Positions 7,373-14,463 of a stretch of DNA of 64,000 bases are shown here, piece by piece (the first letter of the stretch is position 1; the number at the start of each line of letters is the position of its first letter). The notes beneath the pieces were generated by a model. That model ran no database searches, was not told the DNA's origin, and was given only the letters and a program-made list of their open reading frames with translations. Both the position numbers and the translations under genes were made by a program. The stretch covers positions 73,430 to 137,429 of the forward strand of contig MVRP01000002.1 of assembly GCA_002067405.1 (NCBI GenBank), in the 5' to 3' direction. This DNA comes from Syntrophorhabdaceae bacterium PtaU1.Bin034. Its GTDB lineage: Bacteria > Desulfobacterota_G > Syntrophorhabdia > Syntrophorhabdales > WCHB1-27.

Positions 7373-9457
7373 ATGAAACGGGATTTTCTAAGGTTTCTTC
7401 TTGCGCTGAGCCTCATTGCCGCTCCGGTGTCTCCGGCATTTGCCGGAACTGATACCCTTTCCGACAACGAACTGGCATCCGTGAATGCCAAAGGATTTGC
7501 AGTCGAGGCCTCGAACAACAACGCATCCGTCCAGCTCTACGAAAGCCAGAACGGGATCAAAGGGGTCAGTGTGGTCAATATCGCGGGCTCCGCTGCAAAC
7601 GTGGGACAGAACCTGACGAGCGTCAGTGAAACCGTGGGGATCGCACTGCTAACGCAGAAGAACGAACAGTATTCGGACAATACAGGCGGCGGGTTTTTCC
7701 AGACGACTTATAACACGGACTGGCCGGGGGATGCCGATAATTATTACAACAACAATGCTTCCGTGCAGGGCATGGGGTCGGGCTCGGAAACGGGCATAAG
7801 GGCGCTCAGCCTGGCCAACGTTGCCGGTTCTGCCTTCAACGTGGGCCAGAATATAGCGAAGGTGGAGGTCAACTACTTTGTTGACATGCTTCAAAGTAAC
7901 GAACAGGAGGCTGTCAACGATTTTCTCGCTGTTCAGACCGTGGTGAATGAGGTTGGAGCACTGACATATCAGTCGAACAGCAACGCTACAGCGCAGCTTA
8001 TTGATTCACAGAATTGGGCGAAAGGCCTGAGCATTGCCAACGTAGCGGCTTCCGCACCCAACGTCGGCCAGAATGTAGCCAATGTCAAAGGCGAGTATTT
8101 CGTCGGTGTCGGCCAGATCAGCATTCAGGAGGCCGAGGCGGTCATTGAACCGATCCAGGTTGTGGCCAACGATAATTGGGTCCGGTACCAGACGAACAAT
8201 AATGCTTCTGCGCAAGGCGTAGATTCCCAAAACTGGGCGCAAGCGGTCAGTCTGCTCAACGCGGCTGCCTCTACCGTCAACGTCGGCCAGAATATAGCGA
8301 ATGTCAAGGCAGACAAGTTTGCGTACATCGGCCAGGCGAACGTCCAGTTTACTGAAAATGATATCGAAGCTACCCAGCTTGTGGTCAACGGCGACGCCGA
8401 CGCCAAGTACCAGGCGAACAACAACGCTTCCGTTCGGTTCGTAGACTCTCAGAATGGGGCGAAGGCAGTGAGCATTGCCAATTTGGCCGCGTCTGCAGTG
8501 AACATAGGGCAGAACATTGCGAATGTTAAAGTGGAGGAGAACTTCGAAGTCGAGCAGTTCAATATCCAGGCAGCCGTAGCTGACATTGAAACAACACAGG
8601 TTGTTTTCAACGCCGATGACGCCAAGCACCAGGCGAACAACAACGCTTCCGTTCAGCTCGTAGGCTCCCAGAACGAAGCAAGGGCGTTGAGCATTGCCAA
8701 CCTGGCCGCCTCTGCGGCGAACATCGGCCAGAACATCGCAAAGGTTAAAGCAGAAGAAGATTTCGGTGTCGAGCAGTTCAATATCCAGGCAGCCGTAGCC
8801 GAGATTGAACCAACACAGGTTGTGAAGAGTGACGAGGTAAAGTACCAGAGGAACAACAGCGCCTCGGTCGCGCTCGTAGGCTCCCAGAACGAAGCAAGGG
8901 CGTTGAGCATCGCCAACCTGGCCGCCTCTGCGGCGAACATCGGCCAGAACATCGCAAAGGTTGAAGCGGAGGAAGATTTCGGTGTCGAGCAGGTCAACGT
9001 TCAGGCAGTGGTGGCCGATATTGAAATCAGCCAGACTGTGGCGAATGCGGACACGGTGAAGCACCAGGCGAATAACAAAGGGACCGTGGCCCTGAGAGGC
9101 TCTCAGAATTGGGCATCGGCTCTCGCGATCATTAATGCAGCTGCTTCAGCGGTTAACATCGGACAAAATATAGCCGGCATTAGCGGACAGCGGGATATCG
9201 ACGTCTTTCAGACAAACAACCAGACGGCCAGCGTCGCAACCTTTCCGAACCAGACCTTGGAAAACGACGGAACGGTCATATACCAGGCTAACAACGGTAC
9301 GTCTGTCCGGCTTATCGACTCTCAGTCCCATGCATCCGGCCTGGTCATTGCCAATGTGGCAGGATCAGGTGTGAACATCGGCCAGAATATTACTTCTCTG
9401 CGTGGACTTCTGGGAGGAAGCGTGAGTGTGGTCAATACCCAGACAGCTTACAGATAA
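7373..9457 (+). CDS. exported Asn/Gln-rich repeat protein B, Fap-like fibre subunit candidate
   Basis: A 694-aa paralogue of repeat protein A with a Sec signal peptide (near A24) and LSDNELASVNAKG at residues 29-41. From residue 48 it carries nine repeats of mostly 72-78 aa: NNNASVQLxxSQNxAxALSIANxAASAxNIGQNIA followed by an acidic linker such as VEQFNIQAAVADIE. The repeats are more regular than in protein A, and two central ones are nearly identical in DNA. The linkers are richer in Asp/Glu and poorer in glycine, so A and B probably form distinct or mixed fibres. The ATG follows AAGGAGGG. A GC hairpin follows the stop, as in cassette A. The fibre role is inferred from repeats plus the C39 and barrel neighbours. 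Confidence 0.8.
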   Translation: MKRDFLRFLLALSLIAAPVSPAFAGTDTLSDNELASVNAKGFAVEASNNNASVQLYESQNGIKGVSVVNIAGSAANVGQNLTSVSETVGIALLTQKNEQYSDNTGGGFFQTTYNTDWPGDADNYYNNNASVQGMGSGSETGIRALSLANVAGSAFNVGQNIAKVEVNYFVDMLQSNEQEAVNDFLAVQTVVNEVGALTYQSNSNATAQLIDSQNWAKGLSIANVAASAPNVGQNVANVKGEYFVGVGQISIQEAEAVIEPIQVVANDNWVRYQTNNNASAQGVDSQNWAQAVSLLNAAASTVNVGQNIANVKADKFAYIGQANVQFTENDIEATQLVVNGDADAKYQANNNASVRFVDSQNGAKAVSIANLAASAVNIGQNIANVKVEENFEVEQFNIQAAVADIETTQVVFNADDAKHQANNNASVQLVGSQNEARALSIANLAASAANIGQNIAKVKAEEDFGVEQFNIQAAVAEIEPTQVVKSDEVKYQRNNSASVALVGSQNEARALSIANLAASAANIGQNIAKVEAEEDFGVEQVNVQAVVADIEISQTVANADTVKHQANNKGTVALRGSQNWASALAIINAAASAVNIGQNIAGISGQRDIDVFQTNNQTASVATFPNQTLENDGTVIYQANNGTSVRLIDSQSHASGLVIANVAGSGVNIGQNITSLRGLLGGSVSVVNTQTAYR
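7514..9442 (+). repeat. nine coding repeats in repeat protein B
   Basis: Units start at NNNASVQ-like motifs, with a period of about 216-230 nt. Units 3-7 are the most regular, and the last is shortened and ends the protein. Confidence 0.85.
8657..8992 (+). repeat. near-identical adjacent repeat units, recent duplication
   Basis: By eye, 8657-8776 and 8873-8992 (120 nt each, offset exactly 216 nt or 72 codons) differ at only about four bases, all transitions. The sequence between them is diverged. This indicates a recent unit duplication or gene conversion. Confidence 0.8.
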
Positions 9458-9467
9458 ACAAGACGGA

Positions 9468-9492
9468 GAGGGGGCGTTACGACGCCCCCCTC
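9468..9492 (+). terminator. GC-rich hairpin after repeat gene B
   Basis: GAGGGGGCGT pairs with ACGCCCCCCTC around a TACG loop, with one bulged C. There is no strong T tract. It occupies the same position as the hairpin after repeat gene A. Confidence 0.6.
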
Positions 9493-9563
9493 AATTCTCG
9501 ATTGTACGGATGGCTCGATGGATAGAACAGTCAACAGTCTTTACAGACTTAAAGGAGGATGCG

Positions 9564-9953
9564 ATGCGCGCAGTGAAAGGCGTTGGGATTTGTTTTGTCT
9601 TGCTTGTTTTGCTATCCGCAGGACCTTCCTTTGGAAGAGACCTTCAACAAATGACGGATAGCGAGCTTGACGGAGTGCACGCGAGAGGTTTGACGTTCCT
9701 TTTCGACAGCAGCACATTGCTGAACGGCGGCAGCATCAGCCCTTACAATATCAATTTTAACGGAACGAACAACCTGAGTCTCAGGAACTCCATAATGCTT
9801 TCGGGAAATGTGCAGCAGAGCGGGCTTGGAGTGGTCAATGCCGTCAACTCAACCGTCAATATGCCCATTAACCTTATTGTCCTTATCAATTCGCAAATAT
9901 CCGGAGGAATTAACCTGAAAAACGTTCTCTCCGGGAGCAACCGTTTGTGGTAG
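9564..9953 (+). CDS. single-repeat exported minor subunit B, 129 aa
   Basis: Paralogue of the 5317-5700 product. Signal peptide to about G24, leader-like motif MTDSELDGVHARG at residues 30-42, an Asn-rich middle and a final degenerate repeat, VVNAVNSTVNMPINLIVLIN, with the same MP substitution for GQ. AAAGGAGG lies 5 nt before this ATG; the frame is open further upstream but without a signal peptide. It follows repeat gene B and precedes the second C39 gene, repeating the order of cassette A. A minor fibre component or nucleator is inferred. Confidence 0.78.
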   Translation: MRAVKGVGICFVLLVLLSAGPSFGRDLQQMTDSELDGVHARGLTFLFDSSTLLNGGSISPYNINFNGTNNLSLRNSIMLSGNVQQSGLGVVNAVNSTVNMPINLIVLINSQISGGINLKNVLSGSNRLW

Positions 9954-10029
9954 CAAAGCAGGCCGGCTGTCACGCACCCGCTCCACAGCAATGAGGCGAA
10001 AGACGAGACAGGTTGCCGATTCTTTCGTA

Positions 10030-10063
10030 GCAGCGAAGGGAGACAACGTTCCCCCTTCGCTGC
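10030..10063 (+). repeat. 11-bp stem-loop before the second C39 gene
   Basis: GCAGCGAAGGG at 10030-10040 pairs perfectly with CCCTTCGCTGC at 10053-10063 around a 12-nt loop. It matches the position of the long inverted repeat ahead of the first C39 gene. No T tract follows. Confidence 0.6.
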
Positions 10064-10128
10064 ACAAAAGAAAGGTCGAAAGGATGCATTGCTGCAAGAA
10101 ATACCTGTATTCACAAAAGGAGAATTCC

Positions 10129-10902
10129 ATGAGGTTGAAGTTTTTGAGCTTACAGGTTGCATTGGATCCCACCCGGGTAATGAGCGTTATGGTTCTTGTT
10201 TTTGTCGGCGTTCTCGTCAGCGGCGTTTCTGCTGCGGAACTCCCGGCTGTCGATAACAGGCCGGCGGTGATGAGCATTTCCGTTGGCGGGGGAGGTCCCC
10301 TTGGCAGGATGATCATAAAGCCGAGAGTGAAACCGCTTTCGTTTTTCAAGGAGAGGCATGTGGTAAAGCAAGCGCTTGATTTCAGCTGCGGCGCCGCGTC
10401 AACTGCGACCATCTTCAAGTTTTATCTGGGGGAGCAGGTGACGGAGAAGAAAGTAATAGAGGACATGTTCAAGGCAGGCAACGTAAATAAGATCATTGAG
10501 AGACAGGGCTTTTCTCTTCTCGATATCAAAAAGTTCGCTGAATTTATGGGCTATCGAGCTGTCGGGTACAAGACGGATATCGAAGGTCTTGTCTTGCTTA
10601 ACAAGCCCTCGATTGTAGCCATCATGCTTCGTGATTACAAGCACTTTGTTGTATTTAGAGGGGCTGAAGGGGGAAAGGTGTTCCTGGCTGATCCGGCCCT
10701 TGGCAACACGACCCTCACCGCCCGGGAATTTGAGCAAATGTGGTATGGTCATATTGCGCTGGTAATAGAACCGCGCGACAAGCAGGCTAGGTCTGACCTG
10801 AAAATCGAACAAGAGGACAAGTTGCTGATAACGCCCACGGACCTGAGAAGATCGCTCTATTACAACGCAATTCTCTTCGGCAAAAGCCCTAAGGAGTTTT
10901 GA
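10129..10902 (+). CDS. exported C39-type cysteine peptidase B (FapD-like)
   Basis: A 257-aa paralogue of peptidase A. The N terminus has a hydrophobic signal segment (residues 18-36) preceded by a longer polar stretch. Catalytic residues are conserved: Q81, C87 (DFSCGAAS), H172 (DYKHFVVF) and D188 (LADPALGN). The two enzymes are closely similar from the IKPxVKP segment to the IEPR segment and differ mainly at their ends, so they are probably duplicated along with the cassettes and may favour different substrates. AAAAGGAG precedes the ATG. No ABC transporter is present, so it is a stand-alone periplasmic processing enzyme. Confidence 0.88.
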   Translation: MRLKFLSLQVALDPTRVMSVMVLVFVGVLVSGVSAAELPAVDNRPAVMSISVGGGGPLGRMIIKPRVKPLSFFKERHVVKQALDFSCGAASTATIFKFYLGEQVTEKKVIEDMFKAGNVNKIIERQGFSLLDIKKFAEFMGYRAVGYKTDIEGLVLLNKPSIVAIMLRDYKHFVVFRGAEGGKVFLADPALGNTTLTAREFEQMWYGHIALVIEPRDKQARSDLKIEQEDKLLITPTDLRRSLYYNAILFGKSPKEF

Positions 10903-10958
10903 TTCCCTCCTCTCTTCCGCCGCAAATCCGCGCCCCGGGCAGAAATAAACATTCTGGC

Positions 10959-10987
10959 TTGACATAGAACCGCGCTCCCGCTATCCT
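10959..10987 (+). promoter_or_regulatory. sigma-70 type promoter for the outer-membrane gene
   Basis: TTGACA, a 17-nt spacer and TATCCT, ending 51 nt before the ATG at 11039. It implies that the barrel gene can be expressed independently of the sigma-54 cassettes. Confidence 0.6.
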
Positions 10988-11038
10988 TGTAATACAACCG
11001 AATCAGGTTAGGATAATCCGAAGACAAGGGAGGGAAAC

Positions 11039-12052
11039 ATGAAGAGAAAAGCCCTTATGGGTGCCGCTCTAGCACTGTTGTTGACCCTAGTTCCCGAGAT
11101 CGTTTTTTCGGAGGCCAAGACAGAAATGGAGAGACAAAAAGAAGCGGCTGCACTCATTGCCGCATCAAAACAATATGTCCTGCTGAAGCGCAATCAATGG
11201 GAAATCGAGAACAGTCTTTCCTATTCCTACTATTCAGCCAACCAGATTTATCTTCAGAGCTTTGCCATACTCGATCCCGTATTTCTCACCCTTGGCGAAT
11301 TCGGAATAGAGTCGGCCAGAAGGCATATCTTCACCTACAACCTGGCGAGCAGGTACGGCATAACCAGGAACCTGCAGATGGATGTCAATTTTCCCTTCGT
11401 CTACCGGCATGATTTGATCACGATCGTAGGCTCCAGTTCCTCGGATTCCGAAAGGACGCTCAACAAAGCCGCCTTGGGTGACATTTCTTTCGGTTTAAGC
11501 TATCAGCCCATTGCAGAGACGGCGAGCGCCCCGGGGCTGGTCCTCAATCTCGCCTTCAAATCCGAATCCGGCAAAAGCCCTTTTAATATTGATCCGAAGA
11601 AGGAGCTTCCGACAGGTACCGGATATCCATCGATAAAAGGGGGAGTAAATCTTATAAAGAGCATTGATCCCGTGGTGGTGTTCGGCGGTGTTTCCTATGC
11701 GCTGAATATGTCAAAGGGCGGCATAAACCAGACAGTCACCTCAACGGAGGGGACCACCGGAATCCTGCGGAGTGTGGATCCCGGCGATACACTGAGTTTC
11801 AACATGGGTCTTGCCTATGCGCTCTCATACAAATTCTCCCTCAATTTCCAATTTCAGCAGGATTACACCTTCAGCACGAAAGCCAACGGAAGGACGGCTC
11901 CCAACACGGAGCTTAACTCGGCAATGATGAGAATAGGCGCAGGCTGGAGCCTGACCCCCAGAACGTCCCTCAATGTAAGTGTTGCAACAGGGCTGACCAC
12001 TGACTCGCCTGACTTCACCGTTGAGATCCGGATCCCGATACTTGTTTTTTAA
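11039..12052 (+). CDS. outer-membrane beta-barrel, FapF-like or MetA-phenol type
   Basis: A 337-aa protein with a signal peptide (to about S24). A short charged helix (residues 25-50) is followed by many amphipathic beta strands with aromatic belts, ending in a terminal phenylalanine (IPILVF), the usual outer-membrane insertion signal. The ALIAASKQY...LLKRNQWEIE opening is common in barrels annotated as MetA-pathway phenol-degradation transporters. Next to repeat subunits and C39 peptidases it best fits the export pore of an amyloid system, like FapF, which has an N-terminal helical segment before the barrel. A general outer-membrane channel remains possible. GGGAGGGA precedes the ATG. Confidence 0.75.
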   Translation: MKRKALMGAALALLLTLVPEIVFSEAKTEMERQKEAAALIAASKQYVLLKRNQWEIENSLSYSYYSANQIYLQSFAILDPVFLTLGEFGIESARRHIFTYNLASRYGITRNLQMDVNFPFVYRHDLITIVGSSSSDSERTLNKAALGDISFGLSYQPIAETASAPGLVLNLAFKSESGKSPFNIDPKKELPTGTGYPSIKGGVNLIKSIDPVVVFGGVSYALNMSKGGINQTVTSTEGTTGILRSVDPGDTLSFNMGLAYALSYKFSLNFQFQQDYTFSTKANGRTAPNTELNSAMMRIGAGWSLTPRTSLNVSVATGLTTDSPDFTVEIRIPILVF

Positions 12053-12170
12053 GGTGCCCCGAGGGCAATTGATTAGGAACCGGAGGATCACTATCTTATT
12101 CTCGAGGCCGGATGAGGTAGCTGGACGAATTTTCATTATCCGTGTCAACAACATTGATAAGGAGGTAAAG

Positions 12171-12407
12171 GTGATAAATGAAAATTTGAGAAAGACCCTT
12201 CAGCTTGCGTTTGCCACAGTTGCTGCTACCCTCGTGCATCAGCAGATGAAGATAGCGAATCTCGAGAACATTATGTTGTCGAAAGGAATGGCACAGGAGA
12301 AGGATTTTGTGGTGGCAGGGTTACAGGAAGAGGCGAAGGTCGATGAAATGATGAACGTGTATTTCCCCGAGCTTGTGCATCTTCCCGAGCTGTTCGACAA
12401 TGTGTAG
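12171..12407 (+). CDS. small helical protein, 78 aa
   Basis: GTG start behind GGAGGT 4 nt upstream. The frame extends further up, but that part overlaps the end of the barrel gene and has no ribosome site. The product is a soluble, mostly helical protein with one moderately hydrophobic stretch (LAFATVAATLV) and a C terminus ending FPELVHLPELFDNV. No family is recognised. It lies between the barrel and the LuxR-type regulator and may belong to the island. Confidence 0.6.
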   Translation: MINENLRKTLQLAFATVAATLVHQQMKIANLENIMLSKGMAQEKDFVVAGLQEEAKVDEMMNVYFPELVHLPELFDNV

Positions 12408-12609
12408 CGCTCCCGCTGCCGGGCTTTTAGACGCTGCTAACGGAGAAATGACTGTCTTACCTGGCAAGACCTTTGACTCACAATATGAGACATCGATCTT
12501 ACATGGTGAGACATTTGGTCTGGCTGGCTTCGTTGGCATTTTCGCTGATTTTAGCGTTGCGTGCCGGTAAAACGGGACAAAGAACGCATCTTGTCACTGC
12601 ACTCGGCTA

Positions 12610-12659
12610 TGGCACGATTATTGAAAAGATTTGGGACAAGCAGCCGCTACTATTAATAA
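12610..12659 (+). promoter_or_regulatory. candidate promoters for the LuxR-type regulator
   Basis: Two overlapping candidates lie in the 331-nt gap 12408-12738. TGGCACGATTATTGAA at 12610-12625 matches the sigma-54 consensus except that the -12 GC is GA. TTGGGA-17-TAATAA at 12631-12659 is a sigma-70 candidate. Nothing else is recognised in the gap. Confidence 0.35.
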
Positions 12660-12738
12660 TATTGCGCATCTAATTCCATGCACTTTCCAGAACGACGGTA
12701 GGCACAGACACGACATCGTAAACAAAGGGAGGCAGACG

Positions 12739-13380
12739 ATGGCAATAAAGCTTGCGATAGCGTCGAGCAGTCGTCTTTTCTGCGAAGGTATCAGAAAGCT
12801 GATGGAAAGTGATTCGGAGATTACGATTGTGGGGGACACTGGTCAGACAGGGAGCATAGAGGACCTTATGGAACTGGACAGCGACATCATATTGATAGAT
12901 CATCGGGCCCTCTTCGGCATTTCAAGGCACGCCTTGACGGAGAACGGCCATACCGCCAAGTTCATCCTTATCGAAAGCAGGATTGAGCCATCGCTGATCG
13001 ATGGTGAAATTATCGAGCTTATCTCCAAGGGTGTGATGGCCGGCATCCTGTCGGCCGATGCCGACGGAGAACTTTTGAAAAAGGCCGTGAAAGTTGTCGC
13101 TTCGGGAGAACTGTGGCTCGGTCATCTTACCATCAAGAATATCCTCAGCCAGGCAATGTTTATTAAAAAGAGTATCACCAGGCAGGAATCTGAAATAGCC
13201 GGACTGATCTTGAGGGGCTACTGCAACAAAGAAATCGCCCGTGAGCTAAAGATAACCGAGGCAACGGTAAAATCCCACTGCAACAGACTGTTCAAAAAAT
13301 TCAACGTCTCAGGAAGACTTCAACTCGGTTTGAAGCTGAAAGGGCTTTACGAGGACAAGAAATTTCTGCCGGCGAACTGA
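12739..13380 (+). CDS. LuxR/NarL-family regulator with degenerate receiver
   Basis: A 213-aa two-domain regulator. The N-terminal receiver-like domain keeps the central ILID aspartate, but the paired acidic residues normally near residues 8-9 are replaced (IASSSRLF instead of a VDDH-type motif), so normal phosphorylation is doubtful. The C-terminal LuxR HTH is intact (LTRQE-like start, IARELKITEATVKSHCNRLFKKF). CsgD and VpsT are biofilm regulators of this architecture with atypical receivers; the VpsT-type WxxR c-di-GMP motif is not clearly present (GELWLGH). It closes the amyloid island and may control it. The start is chosen for AAGGGAGG upstream of ATG 12739. Confidence 0.85.
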   Translation: MAIKLAIASSSRLFCEGIRKLMESDSEITIVGDTGQTGSIEDLMELDSDIILIDHRALFGISRHALTENGHTAKFILIESRIEPSLIDGEIIELISKGVMAGILSADADGELLKKAVKVVASGELWLGHLTIKNILSQAMFIKKSITRQESEIAGLILRGYCNKEIARELKITEATVKSHCNRLFKKFNVSGRLQLGLKLKGLYEDKKFLPAN

Positions 13381-13569
13381 AGACACGGGTGCCGCATTAA
13401 GAAAATCCTTCGCTTTTCCGCCTCGTTACCCATCAGGCATTGCCTTAGATCGCATACAATAATATAGAGGACGGAAAAAAGGGAGGGAAACGAGTGAAGT
13501 GATCCTGACCGGGATATCTCACTCATCCGGGAAAATGGCTGTCGCCGCCCGGGCAATCCGGTCTGGAAA

Positions 13570-13598
13570 TTGACTTTTCGCAGCACATGTGCTAAAAA
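13570..13598 (+). promoter_or_regulatory. promoter for tRNA-His
   Basis: TTGACT-17-TAAAAA, ending 14 nt before the tRNA. Confidence 0.6.
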
Positions 13599-13612
13599 CT
13601 GAAGAAAGAATG

Positions 13613-13688
13613 GTGAGTGTAGCTCAGCGGTTGGAGCACCGGGCTGTGGACCCGGGGGTCGAGGGTTCAAATCCCTTCACTCACCCCA
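13613..13688 (+). tRNA. tRNA-His (GTG)
   Basis: Full cloverleaf. The acceptor GTGAGTG pairs with CACTCAC, and the histidine-specific extra 5' G at 13613 pairs with C73. Anticodon loop CTGTGGA gives GTG, the T arm contains GGTTCAAATCC, and the 3' CCA is encoded. Confidence 0.97.
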
Positions 13689-13698
13689 AATAGACTTC

Positions 13699-13875
13699 AT
13701 GGAAAGAGAACAAATCATAGAGAGAATCAAGTCTGAGAGCAAGAACGGCAAATTGTCGTGCCCCCGTGCGTTGGCGATGGCGCGCGAGTTGGGTATTTCG
13801 CCAAAAGAGCTCGGAGACCTCCTGAACGAACTCCGAATCAAGATCGCCGGGTGCCAGCTCGGCTGCTTTCCTTGA
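13699..13875 (+). CDS. 58-aa HTH-like protein with C-terminal cysteine motif
   Basis: A short protein just downstream of tRNA-His. It starts MEREQIIERIK, has a helix-turn-helix-like centre (MARELGISPKELGDLLNEL) and ends IKIAGCQLGCFP. Small proteins with this LGISPKE...GCQLGCF layout occur in anaerobic Deltaproteobacteria; their function is unknown to me. Three cysteines (C21, C52, C56) could bind metal. There is no clear ribosome site, so it may depend on read-through from the tRNA transcript. The nucleotide frame is clean, with protein-like composition. Confidence 0.65.
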   Translation: MEREQIIERIKSESKNGKLSCPRALAMARELGISPKELGDLLNELRIKIAGCQLGCFP

Positions 13876-13985
13876 CATCCCTCAGAAGGCAACAACATTT
13901 TCCAGCCTTAATTTTGCCAAGCTTAGAAACTTGCAACTTGTGAATATAGCGGGTTGCCGTAATATATCGCCGTCAAAGTAGCTGA

Positions 13986-14029
13986 TCAAAAGAAGAGGGC
14001 TCGCCGTCGTGTAAGCGGCAAGCCCCTCT
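13986..14029 (-). terminator. terminator of the thiolase operon
   Basis: On the minus strand AGAGGGGCTTGCCG folds on CGGCGAGCCCTCT (small bulge and one mismatch), followed by TTCTTTT. It lies 18 nt after the DUF35 gene stop. Confidence 0.8.
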
Positions 14030-14046
14030 ACGATACGTCCTTACGA

Positions 14047-14460
14047 TCAGACCTTTACGATTTCAAATGACAACTGGCCGTCATCGTACTTAAGCGGCCG
14101 AATGGTAACATCCATTCCGACCTTTACGTCCTCAGGTTTCATGTCTTTGGCAAGCCGTGCAAAGAGCTTCAGCCCGCCGCCAAAATCCACCACGCCCATG
14201 GTGTAGGGGGGGTCGGCCTCGAAGCCGAAGGGAGCGTAATAAGCAATGGTGAAAGTCTCCAACTGGCCTTTCTTGGGCATATCGAACCAATCCATTTCTT
14301 TTGAAAAGCAGCTCGAACAGTCTGCCCTTGGCGGGAAGAATTTTGCGCCGCACTTCTTGCAGGCCGTGCCTTCAATCTTGCCTTCGCCCAGAAAATCGAC
14401 GAACTTTGCGGTTTTTGTCACAGCAGTAAAGCTTTTTCTACCGAATTTTTCGAAACCCAT
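14047..14460 (-). CDS. DUF35 zinc-ribbon/OB-fold protein, thiolase partner
   Basis: A 137-aa acyl-CoA-associated OB-fold protein. The rubredoxin-like ribbon C-x2-C...C-x2-C (CKKCG and CSSC, residues 34-51) is followed by a beta-barrel with DPPYTMGVVDF. DUF35 proteins form complexes with SCP2-type thiolases or MaoC-type hydratases and support acyl-CoA binding or aldol cleavage. It starts 3 nt after the thiolase stop, so the pair is almost certainly a heteromeric enzyme. The chain length of the substrate cannot be read from sequence. Confidence 0.88.
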   Translation of the reverse strand: MGFEKFGRKSFTAVTKTAKFVDFLGEGKIEGTACKKCGAKFFPPRADCSSCFSKEMDWFDMPKKGQLETFTIAYYAPFGFEADPPYTMGVVDFGGGLKLFARLAKDMKPEDVKVGMDVTIRPLKYDDGQLSFEIVKV

Positions 14461-14463
14461 TTG

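Noticed and set aside
8006..9064. 352-codon minus-strand frame inside repeat gene B
   Set aside because: Same shadow effect; no ribosome site and no independent composition.
2987..9442. CRISPR array or tandem satellite
   Set aside because: Units are in-frame protein repeats of about 72-100 codons with a signal peptide, not 28-37 bp repeats with spacers; no cas genes.
5957..10902. Bacteriocin or lanthipeptide export cluster
   Set aside because: No ABC transporter, HlyD-type partner or modification enzyme; substrates are large and have Sec signals.
2825..12052. Curli (csg) system
   Set aside because: No CsgG lipoprotein pore, CsgE/F or curlin-type repeats; the C39 peptidase and beta-barrel fit Fap better.
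13613..13688. tRNA-His as an attachment site bounding the island
   Set aside because: No integrase and no repeat of the tRNA 3' end seen by eye on the other side of the island.
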